Assembly (NCBI GenBank): GCA_038503035.1
Contig: JAVSML010001152.1
Span: 625,066 to 689,065 of the forward strand
From: Crocodylus rhombifer
Lineage: Eukaryota > Chordata > Crocodylia > Crocodylidae
Direction of reading: 5' to 3'
DNA: 64,000 bases
The notes below the pieces were generated by a model. That model had not been told where the DNA came from. It did not search any database and saw nothing but the letters and a program-made list of their open reading frames with translations. Positions within the stretch are counted from its first letter, which is position 1. Each line of letters opens with the position of its first letter. The position numbers and the translations under genes were made by a program. Positions 59,711 to 64,000 of the stretch are shown piece by piece.

Positions 59711-62276
59711 TGATAAAAAGTGCTGAAAATTAGGCCACTGTCCTGTGTTTCTGGCTGGAAAGAGGATGCCTCAGTGTGATGGAGATGACCCTGAATATGT
59801 CATACAGGCCACTAATGTAATGAGGAAGGATATGGTCAAAGAGGATTAAGCTGTGACCTGTCATTGACTGTCAGTGCATCTTGGGTGCTTACCTTACATT
59901 TTTGCCTTTGAAAACCTCCCCCTTTCTCTCTTGCTGCCACTGGTAGGCTTTCCCACCCAGCTGACGTGCATGGCAGAACTGAGCTGCAGTTAGATAACAA
60001 CCACCTAATAATTTTTAATAGAAAAAGTCCTTGTCACAGAAGAGTTTAAATGTATCTCATTATTTCTGTATTAAACCTCAGTTGTTTTAGCCATAGTAAG
60101 AACCTAGCTGTGAAATGTGTGGCAGTGTGCTTGGTGGGGGGGAAGGATTGGTCATGATGGGAGCTACTGCATCACACTAATGTTATCTCTTTGCCATTGT
60201 CTTCTGTTGTGAATTTTCTTGCTCCAAGGTATTTTCCCTTCAAAACAGCTGCCTGTCTTTACAATATTATATTCAGTTGATCAGTGTCTCTAGGCACAAG
60301 GCAGCACTCGTCACCATAGTATCAGAGCAGTATGCAAACATTGAAAAAAAATGCAAGTAATAAAACAATCTGTCTCTCGCCCTGCCCTCCGTCCCTCGCC
60401 TATTAGAACAGAAGCGTGGCCAGAAGCTGGGTGTGCGTCTGAGACCCACAACGTGAGTGAATATATCAGGGCGGGTGAGGGGAGATCTGTCTGATTCTAC
60501 CTCATTATCTTCTGTCTTTAGTCAGTAAACTTATTTTGTGCTTAGTAATGATGCACACCCTGAAGCCTACCTAAAAAGCCTGACGATCCAAGCCCTTACG
60601 TCATCCCAGGATTTAGCAAAACCCTTGAACCTTAGGTCTGCTAGTCCAAAAGAATTATTCACATGCTCAAAATTAAGCATGTGCTGAATCACAGTAATCA
60701 GGGTAATCTTATCAAGTGCTGAATCTTGCTGAATCATAGTAATCTTATCAAGTGTTGTGCATGCTAGCACCTGCGTGGTGATAAATCAGTAAGTGCAAGT
60801 GCTCACCGTGTCGGTTCTGTGATCTGCACCATGAAAAGAAAGGCGCTAAATGCCTCATTTGCACTTTATGATTCTTCTGACTGTTGATTTATGAGATTTG
60901 AAAAAGTTGGAGTTCATTAAAAAAGGGAAAATATTCAAAATCAACTTTTGCCTGATGCTGACATTTTCAAAGGAAGGTAACAAAGGCAGCCTGCCCTTTA
61001 TATAGTGCCTGAGCCTCCCTCCCCACAGTTCCTTACTGTACAATATTCCTAGGCGTTCTAGCCATAGTGACTACCAGCACTTCAACAAAAAAAAAAAAAT
61101 ATGGATATAGTTTTGAAAAGCACATAACTTTAGATTAACTTTGTTCCAAAGGAACGTAATAGTAAAACTTTGAAAACTATAAAACTAAGCAAGCATGCAG
61201 GGACAGGCAGAATGTCAATTTTAATTTATTTTAAACCACCACAATGTTGCAAAGGTGCTTCTGTTCGACAGGTAATGGCAGATTCTGAGAACTGATGTTT
61301 ATACGGTTTGGGGCAGCAAAGATGGGTGGATATGCAAATTCCCAGTGCATCAGCTATGGTTGAGGTGTGATATTTTATTGTGCTTCAAGCAGTTGAGAAG
61401 TGTCTTCTGTTTCACTTCATTGACAAGAGCTTTCTGTTTTGCCTTTAAAATAAACCCTGTCATTTTCTCTTCAAATCGCTTCCTTATAAATCTTCCTGCG
61501 GTATGTGAAACCTAGGTGATTTTCCCCTTGTGCGCTCTCTGAGTTATCAGCCCATGGTTTGAACCAAAGTCGACTGCTGATACAGATTAACAAACATGCA
61601 TTTTCAAGGAGGCCTTTACAAATCAATTTGCTGATAGCTTTGGTGATTTGTTTTTTAAGATTTTTCTTTTTTTTCAAAATAAAACCACATTAGGTCCTTT
61701 GTTGTCCGTTGCCTTTCCTTGGTGTTTTGTACGTGAATATTCTTGAAAAGGTGCTGTTGGATTCTGAGACGGTCTGTTTTAAGAGAGATGCCTGTGCTAT
61801 TTATATCTGTGCCAACTTCACTGCAATTGGCTTTGAAGGCTTAAAATGGCTGCATCGCATTTGATTTGCAGTGAATGCTTCTTTAAACGCATGGAATTAA
61901 TAATGGTAAAGGCTTAGGGACCCGATTCTGCAGAAACTTAATTACAAGCAGTGCTAGCACTGAGGCAGCTTGCAAGTCTACCAAGATGAGTTTTCAATTC
62001 CTAACAGATATGCCCTGCACTGTTAATATAGGCCTTTCTTAGGGATTTGTTTTTCTCAGGTTTTTTGTTGAATTGATGCTAAATAAAGATGCTCTTTCCC
62101 CTTATTTTTCTATATGAACACAAAAATTGCAGCTGGCTGCAAATTCTGCTGAGAGGTGGATATAATAATTTTCAATTGGACTGTGAGCCCAAAGGGAACC
62201 TGATAGCAGGAGATTGACAGATGCAGCATGGATTATCTTCTGCTGTGAACTCAGCCCAATTTGTGGTTTGTTGCAG

Positions 62277-62350
62277 GTGCTAAAGAGATTGATATTGCTG
62301 CTACCCTGGAACACTTGAGGGACCAGAGACCAGGCATGGTCCAGACAAAG
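62277..62350 (+). CDS. PTPRN2: PTPRN2 exon H: (G)[24 protein letters not shown]
   Basis: 74 nt: two bases complete Gly, 24 codons end with QTK, donor AAG|GTACTG, acceptor tttgttgcag. It encodes the helix after the P-loop and the Q-loop region (RPGMVQT), whose Gln positions catalytic water in active PTPs and is kept here. [20 protein letters not shown] is the PTPRN2 form (PTPRN, from memory, has [20 protein letters not shown]). The remaining C-terminus (about 23 residues) must lie downstream of this window. Confidence 0.97.
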
Positions 62351-64000
62351 GTACTGTCAATAAATCTACTGGGATTTTAAATACATTAAAGGTCTTTGAC
62401 TGTAGTTGTTTTTGTGACAGAAGCGAGAGGGTATGACCTAATTTAACATGGGTCGCTAGCTGATTACTCTGTTTGGCCTTCTACCAACTGCAGTTTGTTC
62501 ATGCTGAAGATTTATCTAGGCTACTTTGGTGTTTACTGCTCTTTCTTGTAACATCTCCAATATCTATCTTGATTAACATATATGAAGGACAGTCAAGATG
62601 GCAATCTATAGTCCACAAAAGCCATATGCTTAAAAGAAATGTTCTCATTCTGATCCTCAGGGATGGATTATTTTCCTATAGTATTTGCAGTTAATGATGC
62701 ATGCATTATTAAAACCAAAAGCCTCCAAGTAATTAAAGAACTTAACTGTTGCATTCAGGCTTTTTGCTGGGAAAAAAAAAGGCTATAGAAATTAGCTCAG
62801 AAGGAAACCCAGTCAAGTATCTTTCTTTAAAAAGAAATGACAGTGTACAAACCCATTTCTGAAACTGTATATATTGCACATATGGTAAGTGAAACCACAC
62901 ACCTTTGTCTGTCTTCCTTTGAGGTGTGGTATGTTAAGCCTTATAGCTGCTGGCAGATGTGGAGGGAGAAAAAAACAGTGCTTCTCCAGAAGAGGAAAAG
63001 CATTAGTTTGACCCAGCTCCCCAGCATCTGTATAGATTATGTGCTTCAGCAGGGCCTTTTGGCACTTCTATCTGATAGTTGTTTCAATTGGCTATTAGAT
63101 AAAAGCACCAAAAAGTCCCACTGAAGCACGCAATCTATACAACCGTTGAGCGAGCCAAGTCAAATGAATGCAGTGCCTCTTCTGGGCATACGCTGTGCTT
63201 GGCAGGGGGGTGCACCGAGCTGAAAGTAAAGCACTGGGCGGGGGTTGGGGGGTTGCATCTGTAAGCAGCATATTTGCCAATTTCTTGATGTGCAAAAAAG
63301 TTGTTATATAATTACTGAGGATAATATTTTTGATAATTTCTACAATGTATCATTTGTTGCCCATGTCAACACAGTCAAGAACTTCTAAAAACAAGTAATA
63401 TTTGTTTACATGCATCTCAGAGTTCAAGTTTATCTTCGTGCTCTGGCTATTGTAACACCAGTGAAGGATGGGAAGAGAGTTTCGGTTATGCTCGCTTGCC
63501 AGTTGTTAGGAGCTGCAGTGTAACGTTCAAGAATCTCATTCATGACAGGGAGACCACCTAAACCGGTGTCTGCTGGTTATGTAGTCAGACATCGGGGAAA
63601 GGGTGGGTGGTTGTCTCAGATTCCTAGAGCAGGTGATGTAGTGATGGTCAGCCTGCCCTGGTTAAACAGGTAGTGATGTGACCATCTGAAACGTCTGGTA
63701 AATGAAAGTGACTTCAGAGTAGACATGGCTTCATAACTTTTCTTAGGAAACCAATGAGTCCTCCCAATTCCTCCCTTCATTTTTAATTCCCAGTTATGTT
63801 GGAAAAACTGGTGGGAGGGAGAGGGGGAAGGTTGGTAGCGTTTCATTAAGCTGAGGTAGAATAATAATAAGACTCAAAGCTGGCCAATCTTTATCTGCAA
63901 GCAAGGTGTAAGATTTCACAAATTCTCCTTTGATAATGATTTTGAAATGAAACGAGAACTACAGCAATCAGTATAGCAAATATTTAGTGCTTGAGAAAAT
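62351..64000 (+). other. 5' part of the next PTPRN2 intron
   Basis: Starts GTACTG in phase 0. It contains the inverted-repeat element at 62948-63269. I found no candidate for the final coding exon, so the intron continues past the window. Confidence 0.85.
62948..63269. mobile_element. Inverted-repeat element, copy 2
   Basis: The ends gctgctggcagatgtgg and gttgcatctgtaagcagc are imperfect inverted repeats. The interior is colinear with 53229-53566: ctgtatagat.atgtgcttca, ctatctgatagttg...ggctattagataaaagcacc (hairpin), aaagtaaagca. The hairpin arms lie at about 63067-63102. No ORF, and no clear target duplication. Confidence 0.75.

Larger units (their letters stand above)
42376..62276 (+). 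other. PTPRN2 intron 7 (19.9 kb, phase 1)
   Basis: GTGAGA donor, tttgttgcag acceptor. It is the most repeat-laden intron: MIR-like sequence (about 42880-42990), a GC-rich hAT MITE (46748-47134), CR1 copies (47743-49690 minus; 51928-53966 plus with two nested insertions), an old LINE tail (about 51062-51290), a dispersed repeat copy (55452-55965), a MIR-like remnant (about 57690-57900) and a foldback repeat (59608-59710). I see nothing recognisable in 43000-46700, 49700-51000, 54000-55440, 56000-57680 and 60000-62270 beyond simple A/T tracts. Confidence 0.85.
1562..62350 (+). other. PTPRN2: PTPRN2 gene, partial: eight internal exons of the phosphatase-like domain
   Basis: Eight exons on the + strand join in one open frame of 260 codons, with junction phases 1, 0, 0, 0, 2, 2 and 1 and a final phase of 0. 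The product is the intracellular PTP-like domain of phogrin (IA-2beta), a type I membrane protein of neuroendocrine dense-core granules involved in granule stability and regulated secretion. Paralogue choice: [42 protein letters not shown] and RPGMVQTK fit PTPRN2 rather than PTPRN, which from memory has RNRDRLAKEW, SHTIADFW and RPGLVRSK. The lumenal RESP/proprotein region, transmembrane exon and promoter lie upstream; the last about 23 residues and the 3' UTR lie downstream. The span is stretched by introns of 1.2-19.9 kb. All internal splice sites are GT-AG except the donor after 39811, which is GC. Confidence 0.97.

Noticed and set aside
62351..64000. Final PTPRN2 coding exon
   Set aside because: No frame encodes the conserved C-terminal segment (EQFEFALTAV-like); it must lie beyond the window.
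1..64000. A new multi-gene defence, biosynthetic or mobile system
   Set aside because: Apart from the PTPRN2 exons, the only coding capacity recognised is degraded CR1 LINE sequence; nothing else forms conserved or clustered genes.

Overview
This is intron-rich vertebrate genomic DNA, not a microbial operon. The only host protein-coding gene I can support is PTPRN2 (phogrin / IA-2beta), on the + strand. Eight consecutive coding exons lie at 1562-1709, 8633-8706, 16593-16670, 32326-32445, 33599-33765, 39758-39811, 42311-42375 and 62277-62350. They join in frame with no stop into exactly 260 codons (780 nt). These begin at the last juxtamembrane residues and run through nearly all of the receptor-type tyrosine-phosphatase-like domain. 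The upstream exons (lumenal region, transmembrane segment) and the C-terminal coding end lie outside the window. If no indels are assumed, the signature cysteine falls at human position 945, which agrees with my memory of human PTPRN2.

The non-coding background suggests an archosaur or turtle, most likely a crocodilian. The DNA is AT-rich and CpG-poor. It holds three decayed CR1-type LINE copies (6879-8092 minus, 47743-49690 minus, 51928-53966 plus), several hAT-like MITEs with 8-bp target duplications, a family of foldback MITEs with GGG(T/C)(G/A)CRTCTAYAC-like ends, and MIR/CORE-SINE-like remnants. The species call is inference from repeat content.

Layout: 1-1561 is the 3' part of an upstream intron. 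Intron 1 (1710-8632) holds a split MIR-like SINE, a MITE block, a hAT MITE, copy A of a ~0.5-kb dispersed repeat and a CR1. Intron 2 (8707-16592) has few recognisable repeats. Intron 3 (16671-32325) holds hAT MITEs, tRNA-like SINE sequence, a pair of ~0.47-kb direct repeats and the GATTCG-rich MITE. Intron 4 (32446-33598) is short. Intron 5 (33766-39757) is rich in microsatellites. Intron 6 (39812-42310) starts with a GC donor and holds a MITE. Intron 7 (42376-62276, 19.9 kb) is the main repeat sink: two CR1s, a GC-rich hAT MITE, nested insertions and copy B of the dispersed repeat. The start of the next intron (62351-64000) carries a second copy of an element that is also nested in the 52-54 kb CR1.

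Biologically, the exons encode a pseudophosphatase-type domain of the secretory-granule protein phogrin. The P-loop reads [10 protein letters not shown] (D after CS instead of A), the WPD loop is WND, and the KNRY motif is KNRS. I found no evidence of a new multi-gene system. The most notable items are the GC-AG intron that interrupts the catalytic signature motif, the very unusual WPD-loop sequence, and several dispersed repeat families that can be defined from pairs of copies inside this window.
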